NCBI RefSeq assembly: GCF_900104775.1
Contig: NZ_FNSA01000003.1
Location: 3,038,001-3,102,000 of the forward strand
Length of the DNA: 64,000 bases
Direction: 5' to 3'
Origin: Tsukamurella tyrosinosolvens
GTDB taxonomy: Bacteria > Actinomycetota > Actinomycetes > Mycobacteriales > Mycobacteriaceae
Shown here in pieces: positions 35,505 through 44,192 of the stretch (the stretch's first letter is position 1; each line of letters starts with the position of its first letter). Under the pieces are notes generated by a model. That model was not told the origin of the DNA. It was given only the letters and a program-made list of their open reading frames with translations, and searched no databases. The translations under genes and the position numbers were made by a program.

Positions 35505-36653
35505 TTACGACCGGGGCGGCAGGGGCGGCGGCGTCTGTCCGAACAGCGGCGCCAGGGCGGGCACCTGCCCGGCCGGGGTCCAGTCGGTGAGCGCGGGCGA
35601 CCAGACGAGGGTCTGTGGCGTCAGGTTCATGGTGCGCAGCTGCTCCACCGGGAACGGGCCGGCCGACTGGCCGTTCTGCTCCACGTGGAAGGCCTGCGCG
35701 GTGGGCAGCGGCGGCGGTCCGGGCTGCTGTGCACCGGGGCCCGGCTGCGCGCCCTGAGCGGGGGCCTGCTGGTTCTGGAAGTTCTGGGCGAACTGCTGCC
35801 CCATGGCCATGCCCATGCCGGCGCCGAGGAAGTCGCCGGCACCGCCGCCGCCCTCGTTGGTGGCGGCACCCAGCATCGCGTCGGCGGCGCGCCCCTGCTG
35901 GAAGCGGTTCATGTCGCCGACGTTGCCGTAGTAGCCCTTCTCCTCCACGCCGCGCGCGACGCCTCGGGTCATCGCCTGCGTGATCTCGTCGGGCAGGGAG
36001 ATGTTCAGTTCGATGGCCTCGCACGCGAGCCCGTACTGCTGGTTGACCTTCGACTGCACGTACTCCTGCAGCTTCGCGGCGAGCTCGCGCTGACGGGCCT
36101 GCAGGTCGATCGCGCCCACGCCGGTCTCGATGAGCATCTCGGAGAAGGCGGTGGTGATGGTGCGCCGCAGCAGCTCCGCGATCTCGTCGGAGTCGACGTT
36201 GGAGTCGGTGCCGATCACCTGGCGCAGGAAGGTCGGCGAGTCGACGACGCGCACGACGCAGAGGCCGTTGGCGCGCACCTGGACCATGCCGAAATCCTGG
36301 TCCCGGATGGTGATCGGGTTCGCCGTGCCCCACCTCAGGTCGGTGATCGGGCGGGTGTTGACGAAATAGACCTCGCTGCGGAACGGACTCTTGAAACCGT
36401 GCGGCCAGCCCTGCAGGGTGGACATGACCGGCATGTTCTCGGAGACCAGCTGGTAGTTGCCCGGGCCGTAGCGGTCGGCGAGCTGTCCGCGGTAGACGAA
36501 CAGTGCCTCCTGGCCCTCGCGGACGATGAGCTGCGCGCCGTTCTTGATCTCGTTGTTGTAGCGGGGGAACCGCCACGCCATCGTCGAGCGGTTGTCCTCG
36601 AGCCACTCGATGATGTCGACGAGTTCGCCCCGGACCCGGTCCATGATCCCCAT
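35505..36653 (-). CDS. SPFH/virion-core-like protein with C-terminal GYF_2 domain (YdjI-like)
   Basis: 382 residues from ATG 36653; GTG 36665 is an alternative. An SPFH-type domain covers about 20-230 (VREGQEALFVYRGQLADRYGPGNYQL, TIRDQDFGMVQVRANGLCVVRV), with a helical tail (LAAKLQEYVQSKVNQQYGL). A Gly/Gln/Pro-rich low-complexity stretch follows (about 260-325), then a GYF_2 domain (FHVEQNGQSAGPFPVEQL...TLVWSPALTDWTPAGQV). SPFH proteins scaffold membranes. It heads the three-gene operon with the zinc-ribbon protein. Confidence 0.85.
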   Translation of the reverse strand: MGIMDRVRGELVDIIEWLEDNRSTMAWRFPRYNNEIKNGAQLIVREGQEALFVYRGQLADRYGPGNYQLVSENMPVMSTLQGWPHGFKSPFRSEVYFVNTRPITDLRWGTANPITIRDQDFGMVQVRANGLCVVRVVDSPTFLRQVIGTDSNVDSDEIAELLRRTITTAFSEMLIETGVGAIDLQARQRELAAKLQEYVQSKVNQQYGLACEAIELNISLPDEITQAMTRGVARGVEEKGYYGNVGDMNRFQQGRAADAMLGAATNEGGGGAGDFLGAGMGMAMGQQFAQNFQNQQAPAQGAQPGPGAQQPGPPPLPTAQAFHVEQNGQSAGPFPVEQLRTMNLTPQTLVWSPALTDWTPAGQVPALAPLFGQTPPPLPPRS

Positions 36654-36858
36654 CTGCGCTGCCACCCCTGTCGTCGTTGCCGTCTGCGATCCACGATAGC
36701 CACGCGCCTTGGGAACGGCTGAGCGCTCGCTGATGCGGGTTCGGATCGCGGCGATCCGGGGTCGGCGTGTCGGTCGCTTCGCCTCACATTCCCGTGGGCG
36801 ACGTCATACGCTGCATCCGGCCCCGACGACGGGGATCACCACGAGAAAGGTGCTCCAC

Positions 36859-37044
36859 ATGGCAGGCAAGTTCGAGGTGTACGAGGACAACGCCGGCAAG
36901 TTCCGCTTCCGGCTCAAGGCCGGCAACGGTGAGGTCGTGGCCTCGGGCCAGGCCTACGCGTCGCGCAAGGGCGCGCACGACGGTGCCGCGGCCGTGCAGC
37001 GCGCCGCCGACGGCGCCAAGGTGGTCGACGTCGAGAAGGATTGA
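36859..37044 (+). CDS. DUF1508 (YegP-type) small protein
   Basis: 61 residues, ATG 36859 with AAAGG 8 nt upstream. The sequence KFEVYEDNAGKFRFRLKAGNGEVVASGQAYASRKGAHDGAAAV is one DUF1508 unit, a small beta-alpha fold often annotated as related to YegP. Function unknown. Confidence 0.88.
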   Translation: MAGKFEVYEDNAGKFRFRLKAGNGEVVASGQAYASRKGAHDGAAAVQRAADGAKVVDVEKD

Positions 37045-37062
37045 CCCGCTGACCTGCGGCGC

Positions 37063-37093
37063 TTGACCTTGACATCGTGACAGGGTCTGCAAT
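37063..37093 (+). promoter_or_regulatory. MerR-type promoter with 19-bp spacer
   Basis: TTGACC (37063-37068) and TGCAAT (37088-37093) are separated by 19 bp, the over-long spacing that MerR-family activators correct by untwisting DNA. The spacer region carries a dyad, ACC-TG-C...G-CA-GGT, centred near 37076. It drives the HEAT-protein and MerR-HEAT genes, so the MerR protein probably autoregulates. Confidence 0.65.
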
Positions 37094-37125
37094 CGAGCCA
37101 CCGACGATTCAAGGAGGTGGCCCTG

Positions 37126-37758
37126 ATGGCCCGGACCCTGCTCGATCATCAGAACGCCTCGATCCGCCTGCGCGCGGCGCTCGACGCGGGGACGGCGCCC
37201 GGCACCGTCCCCGCCCCGGCGCTCGTCGCTCGCTGCGCGGTCGAGCCCGACTTCTTCGTCCGCGACATGCTCACCTGGGCGCTGACGCGGCTACCGGCGG
37301 CTACGACGGTGCCGCTGCTGCTCGCGGAGCTGGACTCCCCGGTCGCGCAGGCCCGGAGCCAGGCACTGCACTCGCTGTCGAAGATCGGCGGCGCCGAGTC
37401 CGCGGCGGCCTTCGGCCCGATCCTGGCGCTCGTCGGGGACGCCGACGACGAGGTCGCGAAGGCCGCGTGGCGCACGTCCGCCGCCCTCGCCCCGGACGCC
37501 GCGGCCCGACGGTCCGCCGCCCGCGCCCTGGTCGGGCAGGTGGGGCGCGGCGACGCGGAGACCCGCCGCAGCCTGAGCCGCGCGATCATCGCGCTCGGCG
37601 ACGAAGGCGTCGCCGAGCTGGACGGCGCAGCGGTGACGACCGACGCCGCGCGGGAGCACGTCGCCGAGACGGTGCGCCTCCTCGAGGACCCCGACTCCGG
37701 GTTCGCGGGGGCGGTGCACGAGGCTCAGCGGGTCGCGGCGCTGGGCCGCGCGGATTGA
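37126..37758 (+). CDS. HEAT-repeat protein
   Basis: 210 residues from ATG 37126 with AAGGAGG ahead; the GTG at 37117 lies inside the ribosome site. Helical repeats of HEAT/PBS-lyase type are visible (ALLAELDSPVAQARSQALHSLSKIGG; LALVGDADDEVAKAAWRTSAAL). It lies 19 bases before the MerR-HEAT gene and shares its promoter, so both products may bind the same partner. No enzymatic motif is seen. Confidence 0.75.
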   Translation: MARTLLDHQNASIRLRAALDAGTAPGTVPAPALVARCAVEPDFFVRDMLTWALTRLPAATTVPLLLAELDSPVAQARSQALHSLSKIGGAESAAAFGPILALVGDADDEVAKAAWRTSAALAPDAAARRSAARALVGQVGRGDAETRRSLSRAIIALGDEGVAELDGAAVTTDAAREHVAETVRLLEDPDSGFAGAVHEAQRVAALGRAD

Positions 37759-37777
37759 CGACGGGAGCGGCAGAGCG

Positions 37778-38758
37778 ATGCGGATCGGCGAAGTGGCGCG
37801 ACGTTCGGGCGTGAGTGCGCGGATGCTGCGGCACTACGACGCGCTGGGCCTCGTCCGCCCCTCGCAGCGGTCGTCGTCGGGGTACCGCGAGTACACCGAC
37901 GACGACATCCGCCGCATCTTCCACGTCGAGAGCCTGCGCTCCCTCGGCCTGTCGCTCAAGGAGATCGGCCGGGCGCTCGACGATGCTTCGTTCGCCCCCG
38001 ACCGGCTGGTCGCCGACGTGATCGCGCGTGCCCGCGAGCGCATCCGGCTGGAGACGGAGCTCGTGGATCGACTGGAGCGCGTCTCCGCCGCCGGCCCGGC
38101 CGACTGGGAGCAGGTCCTCGACGTGGTGGGCCTGCTCTCGCAGCTCGCCAGCGCCACGCCCGCCGAGCGACAGCACGCGGCGCTCACGGGGCGGGCCCCC
38201 GCCGGCGCGCTCGCCGAGGCGCTCCTCAAGGAGGAGAGCACCAACGTGGCGGGAGCCCTGCGCTGGGCGCTCGCGCAGGCCGACGGCCCGGACCTCGCGC
38301 CCCTCGTCGCGGCGCTCGACTCCCCCGATCCCGCCGCCCGCCGCCGCGCCGCCGAGGCCCTCGCCGAGACACCCGGTCAGGACGACGCACTGCGGGGCGC
38401 GCTCGGGCACGACGACGGCGCCGTCCGGGTCATCGCAGCCGTCGCGCTGGGCGACCGGGGCGACGGCGCGGCCGCGCCGCAACTGCTGCGGATGGTGCGC
38501 GAGGGTGAGAAGGACGTCGACGCCGCGGAGGCGCTGGGGACGATCGCCGCCGCAGCCCCCGACACGGAGACCATCAGCGCCGACCTGGCCGCGCTGGCGC
38601 GCGACGCCGACGACTACGCGGTGCGCCAGCGGGCGGTGCAGGCGCTCGCGGAGATCCCCACGGACGGTGCGGGGGCGGCACTGCGCATCCTCGCCGACGA
38701 CCCCGACCCGCGGATCGCCGGGACCGCGGCGTTCATCCTGCGGCGGACGGATCGCTGA
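37778..38758 (+). CDS. MerR regulator fused to HEAT repeats
   Basis: 326 residues. MerR winged HTH at 1-70 (MRIGEVARRSGVSARMLRHYDALGLVRPSQRSSSGYREYTDDDI), then the dimerisation coiled coil (about 75-110). The usual small effector domain is replaced by ~200 residues of HEAT-like helices (LVAALDSPDPAARRRAAEALAETPG; LGHDDGAVRVIAAVALGDRGD; ALARDADDYAVRQRAVQALAEIP). The ligand is probably a protein or large molecule. The 3' end overlaps the convergent phospholipase gene by 26 bases. Confidence 0.88.
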   Translation: MRIGEVARRSGVSARMLRHYDALGLVRPSQRSSSGYREYTDDDIRRIFHVESLRSLGLSLKEIGRALDDASFAPDRLVADVIARARERIRLETELVDRLERVSAAGPADWEQVLDVVGLLSQLASATPAERQHAALTGRAPAGALAEALLKEESTNVAGALRWALAQADGPDLAPLVAALDSPDPAARRRAAEALAETPGQDDALRGALGHDDGAVRVIAAVALGDRGDGAAAPQLLRMVREGEKDVDAAEALGTIAAAAPDTETISADLAALARDADDYAVRQRAVQALAEIPTDGAGAALRILADDPDPRIAGTAAFILRRTDR

Positions 38759-40523
38759 CGAACTCCCAGTGCTCGCCCGCCGGGCCGAGGACCAGCAGGT
38801 CGTAGCGTCCGCCCGGCGCGGGCACCACGAGCTCGCGCTCACCGAGCACGTCGGCGTGCAGCGGCACGGAATCCGGTGCGTGGTAGGGGAAGACGATGAA
38901 GTGCGCGCTCCGGGTTCCCGTGTTGGACAGGCGGAGGCGGACACCGTCGGGCCCGGGGATCGCGGTGGCCGCGGGGACGTAGGGCACGGGTCGCGCGGGG
39001 CGCTCGCCGGGTTCCTGACCGGGGCGCCGCCCGACGGCCGGCGCGTGCGGCTTCCACCGCGGGCTCAGTTCCCCGACGGCGCGCGGCTGAGTACGCCGCG
39101 GAATAGCCCGGGGCGTGCGGAAGTCGAAGGCGCTGGTGAGATCGCCGCAGACCGTGCGCCGCCAGTCGGAGATCGCGGGCACGGAGATGCCCAGCCAGCG
39201 CTCGAGGAAGCGGAGGGTCGACGTGTGGTCGAACGTCTCCGATGCGGCGTACCCGCCGACGGTCCACGGCGAGACGATGGTCATCGGCACGCGGTCGCCG
39301 AGCCCGAGGGGAAGGTCCCCGACCCACTCGTCGGACCGGGCGCGCGGTGGGCGCGGCGGCGGCACGTGGTCGAAGTAGCCGTCGTTCTCGTCGTAGAGCA
39401 GGAACAGCGCGGTCCTGCGCCACACCGCGGGGTTGCGCCCGAGCGCGTCGAGGATGCGGTGCACGAGGTTCGCCGATGCCCGCGGCGAGGAGCCGCTCGG
39501 GTGCTCCGACTCACGCTCGGAGGCGACGACATAGCTGACGGTGGGGAGCGTCCCGGCGGCGATGTCCGCCGCGATCCGATCGGTGAGCGTGCCGGTGGCG
39601 GTGCGCCGGAGTCCGCGGAAGAAGAGCTCGCGGTCCTCGGCGCCGAGGGCCCGAGCGCGGGCGTCGACCTCCGCGGCTCGACGGTCCGCCTCCGCCGCGG
39701 GTAGGTGCCGCAGGCCCTGGTAGAAGTCGTCGATCTCCGTGCCGAAGTCCGAGAAGACCGCCTTCGAGACCGATTTGAAGCGGCGGAAGAACTCGATGTT
39801 GTTGTCCGTGAAGTTGTCCCACTCCTGGTAGACCTGCCACGAGACGCCCGCGCGCTGCAGGATCTCGCCGATGCACGGCCAGTCGTAACCGGGGTGGCCG
39901 CGGTCGTAGGCGGTGTTCTCGACGGCGCGCTCCCCCGTTCCGGGCTCGAAACCGGTGGTGCCGGAGAAGAAGAAGTTGCGGTTCGGCGAGGTGGACGTGG
40001 GTGAGCTGCAGTAGTAGTGGTCGCAGATCGTGAAGGCGTCGGCGAGGGCGTAGTGGAACGGGATGTCCTCGCGGTCGTAGTAGGCCATCGTCGAGTCGGT
40101 CTTCGCGGCGATCCACCCGTCGTGCCAGCCGTCGGCGAGCGCGGCGTGGCCGCCCTTCCAGGTGTGGTCGAGGGCGTCGATGTTCTCGGCGTCCATCCGC
40201 TGCCGCTCGGCCGCTCCACGCACCGGGAAGGGCGGCACCGTGAGCCCGGACCGGGTGGGCTGGAGGAAGACGTCGTGCCCCGAGCGCAGGCGGATGGCGG
40301 CCGGGTCGGCGAAGCCGCGCACCCCGCGGAGCCGGCCGTAGTAGTGGTCGAAGGAGCGGTTCTCCTGCATCAGGAAGATGACGTGTTCCAGGCCGTCGAG
40401 GCCGCCCGGCGGCGCGGGCTCGGCCAGCGCCTCGGTCAGCGACGACGGGAGCAGGCCCATGCCCGCGACGATACCGCCGGTGAGGGCGCCTCTGAGGAAG
40501 GTCCGACGATTCGCAGTGCTCAC
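38733..40523 (-). CDS. Tat-exported phospholipase C (phosphoesterase family)
   Basis: 596 residues from GTG 40523. A twin-arginine signal NRRTFLRGA followed by a hydrophobic stretch (GGIVAGMGLLPSSL). The PF04185 core shows QENRSFDHYYG at 53-63 with the metal/nucleophile region, HPGYDWPCIGEILQRAGVSW, LYDENDGYFDHVPPP and FDHTSTLRFLERWLG. C-terminal ~100 residues form a beta-rich domain (DUF756-type). It cleaves phospholipid head groups outside the cell, related to mycobacterial PlcA-D and acid phosphatase AcpA. Head-group choice cannot be read here. Confidence 0.9.
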   Translation of the reverse strand: MSTANRRTFLRGALTGGIVAGMGLLPSSLTEALAEPAPPGGLDGLEHVIFLMQENRSFDHYYGRLRGVRGFADPAAIRLRSGHDVFLQPTRSGLTVPPFPVRGAAERQRMDAENIDALDHTWKGGHAALADGWHDGWIAAKTDSTMAYYDREDIPFHYALADAFTICDHYYCSSPTSTSPNRNFFFSGTTGFEPGTGERAVENTAYDRGHPGYDWPCIGEILQRAGVSWQVYQEWDNFTDNNIEFFRRFKSVSKAVFSDFGTEIDDFYQGLRHLPAAEADRRAAEVDARARALGAEDRELFFRGLRRTATGTLTDRIAADIAAGTLPTVSYVVASERESEHPSGSSPRASANLVHRILDALGRNPAVWRRTALFLLYDENDGYFDHVPPPRPPRARSDEWVGDLPLGLGDRVPMTIVSPWTVGGYAASETFDHTSTLRFLERWLGISVPAISDWRRTVCGDLTSAFDFRTPRAIPRRTQPRAVGELSPRWKPHAPAVGRRPGQEPGERPARPVPYVPAATAIPGPDGVRLRLSNTGTRSAHFIVFPYHAPDSVPLHADVLGERELVVPAPGGRYDLLVLGPAGEHWEFVSDPSAAG

Positions 40524-40586
40524 GACGTCACGCTGACCGATCCGGTTGAATCGGCGGTGGAAACGCCCTGAACGGACGTCGACGGT

Positions 40587-41249
40587 TCAGCGCCGGTAGC
40601 GCTCCGCGAAGCCCGTGCACAGCGCGTCGACCCCGGCGTGCAGCAGCGGCATCGCCGCACAGAGGTCGGGCCGGTCCACCTCCACCAGCTCCTTGAGCAG
40701 CGGCAACTCCTCGATGAGGGGGTTGTCGGCCAGGTCGGCGACGAAGCCCGCACCCTCGAGCGAGGAGCCCGGGGCCAGCAGCAGGCGGCCCACGGCGCCG
40801 ATGCCCGCGCCCTGCACGTGGTTCCACACGTGCAGGGTGAGCTCGGCCGAGTCCGCGACCGTCCCGGTCAGATGGGTGAACGCCTCGACGAGCCAGTGGA
40901 AGCACGAGACGGCCGACGGCGCCATCGCGGCACGCGGCATGGAGTGCGCCAGCAGCACCCACGGGTGGTGCAGGTAGAGCCGCATATCCGCCTCGGCGGC
41001 GATGTGCGTCCGCGCGCGCCAGTCCGGATCGCCCAGCAGCTCCGGCGGGTACAGGTACTCCGCCCCCACGGCCGCGGCCATGTCGCGGACCAGGGTGTCC
41101 TTGTCGGGCACGTGGCGGTACAGCGACATGGCGCCCGCGCCGAGCGCGTCCGCGATCCGGCGCATGGAGACCTTCTCGAGGCCGCCCTCGTCGGCGAGGC
41201 GGACGGCCTCGGCCACGATGGCCTCGCGGGTCAGAGTGGTCTCGGACAC
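40587..41249 (-). CDS. TetR-family repressor of MFS exporter
   Basis: 220 residues from GTG 41249 with AAAGGG upstream. The HTH covers about 8-55 (AIVAEAVRLADEGGLEKVSMRRIADALGAGAMSLYRHVPDKDTL), close in recognition-helix sequence to the TetR at 7878. A TetR_C-type ligand domain follows. Divergent from the MFS exporter gene, with GTACNNNGTAC operators between them; probably a drug-responsive repressor. Confidence 0.88.
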   Translation of the reverse strand: MSETTLTREAIVAEAVRLADEGGLEKVSMRRIADALGAGAMSLYRHVPDKDTLVRDMAAAVGAEYLYPPELLGDPDWRARTHIAAEADMRLYLHHPWVLLAHSMPRAAMAPSAVSCFHWLVEAFTHLTGTVADSAELTLHVWNHVQGAGIGAVGRLLLAPGSSLEGAGFVADLADNPLIEELPLLKELVEVDRPDLCAAMPLLHAGVDALCTGFAERYRR

Positions 41250-41288
41250 CAGCGCCCTTTCTCCGTTGACCGTGATCGACGATGCTGC

Positions 41289-41325
41289 GTACAGTGTACC
41301 CAGCCATGTTGCGTACGCCGTACGC
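41289..41325. promoter_or_regulatory. TetR operators (GTACNNNGTAC x2)
   Basis: GTACAGTGTAC (41289-41299) and GTACGCCGTAC (41313-41323), the latter inside the palindrome GCGTACGCCGTACGC (41311-41325). They lie between the TetR gene and the MFS gene and share the pattern found at 8651-8688. Confidence 0.6.
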
Positions 41326-41355
41326 GCCTGCCGAGATCGTTCAGAGGAGTTCTTC

Positions 41356-42834
41356 GTGTCCACCACCCCGCGCCGCGCCTGGGCCGGTCTCGCCGCGCTG
41401 CTTCTGCCGGTGTTCCTGGTCTCGATGGACGCGTCGGTGCTGTACCTGGCGATGCCCCATCTCACCGCCGCGCTGCATCCGACCTCGGCCGAGCAGTTGT
41501 GGATCCTCGACATCTACCCGTTCATGCTGGCCGGCCTGCTCATCACGATGGGCAACCTCGGCGACCGTTGGGGGCGCCGCCGCCTGATGACCTGGGGCGC
41601 CGGACTCTTCGGCACCGCTTCGGTGATCGCCGCCTTCGCGCCGTCACCCGAGCTGCTCATCGCCGCGCGTGCGCTCATGGGCGTCGGCGGCGCGACCCTG
41701 CTGCCCGCCAGCCTGGCGCTCATCGCCAACATCTTCCGCGACCCCAAGGCCCGCGGCGTCGCGATCGGCGTGTGGACCGCGGCCTTCTCGTTCGGCATGG
41801 CGGTCGGCCCGGTCATCGGCGGCGTGCTGCTGCACCACTTCTGGTGGGGCTCGGTGTTCCTCATCAACGCGCCCGTCTTCCTGGCCTTCCTGGTCGCCGG
41901 CCCCCTGCTGATCCCCGAGTTCCGCAGCGGCACCTCGACCCCCTTCGACCTCGCGGGCGTCGCGCTCTCGATGGCCGCGATCTTCCCCCTGGTCTACGCG
42001 GTGAAGGCGGCGGCGGGGCACGGCGTGGACGGCACCACGCTGGCCGTCGGCGCCGCCGGCGCGTTCATGCTGATCGCGTTCGTCGTGCAGCAGCGCCGCG
42101 CCGCCCATCCGCTGATCCCGTTCGACCTGTTCCGCAACCGGTACTTCACGATGGCCATCGCCGGCACCATCCTGGCGGTGTCGACGCTGAGCTCGATGTC
42201 CTATCTCACGGGCATCTACCTGCAGTCCGTCGTGGGCTTCGACGTGCTCGCGGCGGCCCTGCTGGGCCTGCCCGCCGCGGCGGTGGTGGCGTACTTCTCC
42301 ATGCGCGCGCCGTGGATCGAGCAGTACCTCGGACGGCGCAGCACCTTCGTCGCCGCGCTCCTGTTCGCGGCCGCGGGCCAACTGCTGCTCGTCGGGCTCG
42401 GCACCGACGGCCCCGCGTGGCTGTACGTGCTCGGGACCGTCGTCGCCGGCGTCGGCTACGGCACGCTGTTCACGTTCGTCTCGGCGGTCGCCCTCGACGC
42501 CGCGCCGCGGGAGCGGGCGGGACAGGCCTCGGCGATGTCGGAGATGAGCTTCGAGCTCGGCACGGCCCTGGGGCTCGCGGTGCTCGGCTCCGTCGCCACC
42601 GCGGTGTTCACGCGGCACGACGGGATGGCGCGCACGCTCGGCGACACACTGTCCGTCGCGGACGGCATCGCCGGGCCCGACGGTGCCGCGCTCGCCGACG
42701 CCGCCCGCTCGGCCTGGGTGGACGCCGTCACCACGACCGTGGGCGTGTCCAGCGCACTGCTGGTCGTCACCGCGATCGCGGCCTTCGTCGTGATGCGCGA
42801 CCGCACGCCTGCACCGGAGCCGGTGCACGCCTGA
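41356..42834 (+). CDS. MFS drug exporter, DHA2 (14-TM) family
   Basis: 492 residues from GTG 41356 with GAGGAG upstream. Fourteen hydrophobic segments; motif A GNLGDRWGRRRLM, motif C-like VGPVIGGVLLHH, and the first-helix VSMDASVLYLAMP typical of QacA/SmvA-type antiporters. Proton-driven export of hydrophobic or cationic drugs is the family role. Controlled by the divergent TetR. Confidence 0.9.
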   Translation: MSTTPRRAWAGLAALLLPVFLVSMDASVLYLAMPHLTAALHPTSAEQLWILDIYPFMLAGLLITMGNLGDRWGRRRLMTWGAGLFGTASVIAAFAPSPELLIAARALMGVGGATLLPASLALIANIFRDPKARGVAIGVWTAAFSFGMAVGPVIGGVLLHHFWWGSVFLINAPVFLAFLVAGPLLIPEFRSGTSTPFDLAGVALSMAAIFPLVYAVKAAAGHGVDGTTLAVGAAGAFMLIAFVVQQRRAAHPLIPFDLFRNRYFTMAIAGTILAVSTLSSMSYLTGIYLQSVVGFDVLAAALLGLPAAAVVAYFSMRAPWIEQYLGRRSTFVAALLFAAAGQLLLVGLGTDGPAWLYVLGTVVAGVGYGTLFTFVSAVALDAAPRERAGQASAMSEMSFELGTALGLAVLGSVATAVFTRHDGMARTLGDTLSVADGIAGPDGAALADAARSAWVDAVTTTVGVSSALLVVTAIAAFVVMRDRTPAPEPVHA

Positions 42835-42847
42835 GTCGCGCGCGGGA

Positions 42848-43333
42848 TCAGCGCGGCGTCAAGCGGAAGACGGGGATCACGCGGCCCTGCGCGGCCTGCT
42901 CGTACTCCGCGAAACCGCTCGACCGCGCGACGAACCGCGCCCAGGCCTCGTCCCGCGCGGCTCCGGTCAGCTCGGTGGCGGTGACCTGCGCCGTGGAGAT
43001 CCCGCCCTCGTCGTTCGGGTACTCGATCTCGATGTCCGGGTGGGCCTTGAGGTTGTGATACCAGGCGGGGTTCTTCGGCGAGCCGCCCGCGGAGGCCGGC
43101 AGCAGCCAGCCCTCGTCGTCGTGGATCGCGGCCAGCGGGTTCACCCGCGGCTCGCCGGATTTGGCGCCCGTGCTGTGGACGAGCGCAAGCGCCCGGCCGA
43201 AGCCCATGGCCGTCACGGTGCCGTTGTTGGCGCGGAATTCGTCGATGATGCCCTGATTGAAGTCGCTCACGGCTTCATCATGCGCCCGCACCCGCGCCAT
43301 CGCCACCGAAGGTTCGCTCGTGGAGTCGCTCAT
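42848..43333 (-). CDS. F420-dependent nitroreductase (DDN) family protein
   Basis: 161 residues from ATG 43333. The DDN fold is shown by VHSTGAKSGEPRVNPLAAIHDDEGWLLPASAGGSPKNPAWYHNLKAHPDIEIEY, where PAWYHNL and the preceding loop bind the deazaflavin. Members reduce quinones or nitroimidazoles with F420H2. It supports an F420-making actinobacterium. Confidence 0.9.
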   Translation of the reverse strand: MSDSTSEPSVAMARVRAHDEAVSDFNQGIIDEFRANNGTVTAMGFGRALALVHSTGAKSGEPRVNPLAAIHDDEGWLLPASAGGSPKNPAWYHNLKAHPDIEIEYPNDEGGISTAQVTATELTGAARDEAWARFVARSSGFAEYEQAAQGRVIPVFRLTPR

Positions 43334-43367
43334 CGGACCATCATCCGCCCCCGTAGGGTCGGGTGCT

Positions 43368-44192
43368 GTGCAATCACTCGATCCGTGGCGGTCGGCCCTC
43401 GAGCGCTGGGACCTCTCCCCCGACGGTGCGCCCTTCGCGACGCCCGGCAGCGACCTGCTGCCCGTCCGGTCGCGGGGCCGCGCCGCGATGCTCAAGCGCG
43501 CGAACACCCCTGAGGAGCGGGCGGGCGCGGCGGTGCTGCGATGGTGGGGCGGCGACGGCGCCGCCGAGGTCTTCGCGCACGAGGGCGACACGGTGCTGAT
43601 GGAGCGTGCCACCGGTCCCGGCGACCTCATGGCGATGGCGCTGGGCGGCCGCGACGACGAGGCCACCCGGATCCTCTGCGGCACAGTCGAACACCTGCAC
43701 CGACCCCGTCCGGGCGCTCCCGACGCCGACCTGGTCCCGCTGCGGGAGTGGTTCGCCTCGCTCGCAGCCGTCCGCGGCGCGGATCACCGGTACCGGCGGT
43801 CCTGGGAGGCGGCCGAGGCGCTGCTCGCGGCCCCGCGCGACGAGGTGGTCCTGCACGGGGACGTGCATCACGACAACGTCCTGGACTTCGGCGAGCGGGG
43901 TTGGCTCGCCATCGACCCGAAGTGCGTCGTCGGCGAGCGCGGCTACGACTACGCCAACCTCCTGACCAATCCCGACCTGCCGACCGCAGCGGATCCCGCT
44001 CGCTTCGCGCGCCAGCTCGACGTCGTCGTCGCGGAGTCCGGCGTGCCGCGGGAGCGCCTGCTGCGGTGGGTGCTCGCCTTCGCCGGCCTGTCGGCCGCGT
44101 GGTTCGACGAGGACGGCGAGACGGAGGAACGGGACCGCGATTTCGCCGTCGCGGATCTCGCGGCCGCGCACCTGCTGGAGGCGGCGTCGTGA
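43368..44192 (+). CDS. Aminoglycoside/hydroxyurea phosphotransferase family (APH(6)-like)
   Basis: 274 residues from GTG 43368. Catalytic loop HGDVHHDN at 163-170, Mg-binding IDPK (WLAIDPKCVVGERGYDYANLL), and an N-terminal part like streptomycin 6-kinases (MLKRANTPEERAGAAVLRWWGGDGA). It may phosphorylate streptomycin-like or other small hydroxylated compounds; resistance is inferred, not shown. The stop overlaps the next GTG. Confidence 0.85.
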   Translation: MQSLDPWRSALERWDLSPDGAPFATPGSDLLPVRSRGRAAMLKRANTPEERAGAAVLRWWGGDGAAEVFAHEGDTVLMERATGPGDLMAMALGGRDDEATRILCGTVEHLHRPRPGAPDADLVPLREWFASLAAVRGADHRYRRSWEAAEALLAAPRDEVVLHGDVHHDNVLDFGERGWLAIDPKCVVGERGYDYANLLTNPDLPTAADPARFARQLDVVVAESGVPRERLLRWVLAFAGLSAAWFDEDGETEERDRDFAVADLAAAHLLEAAS

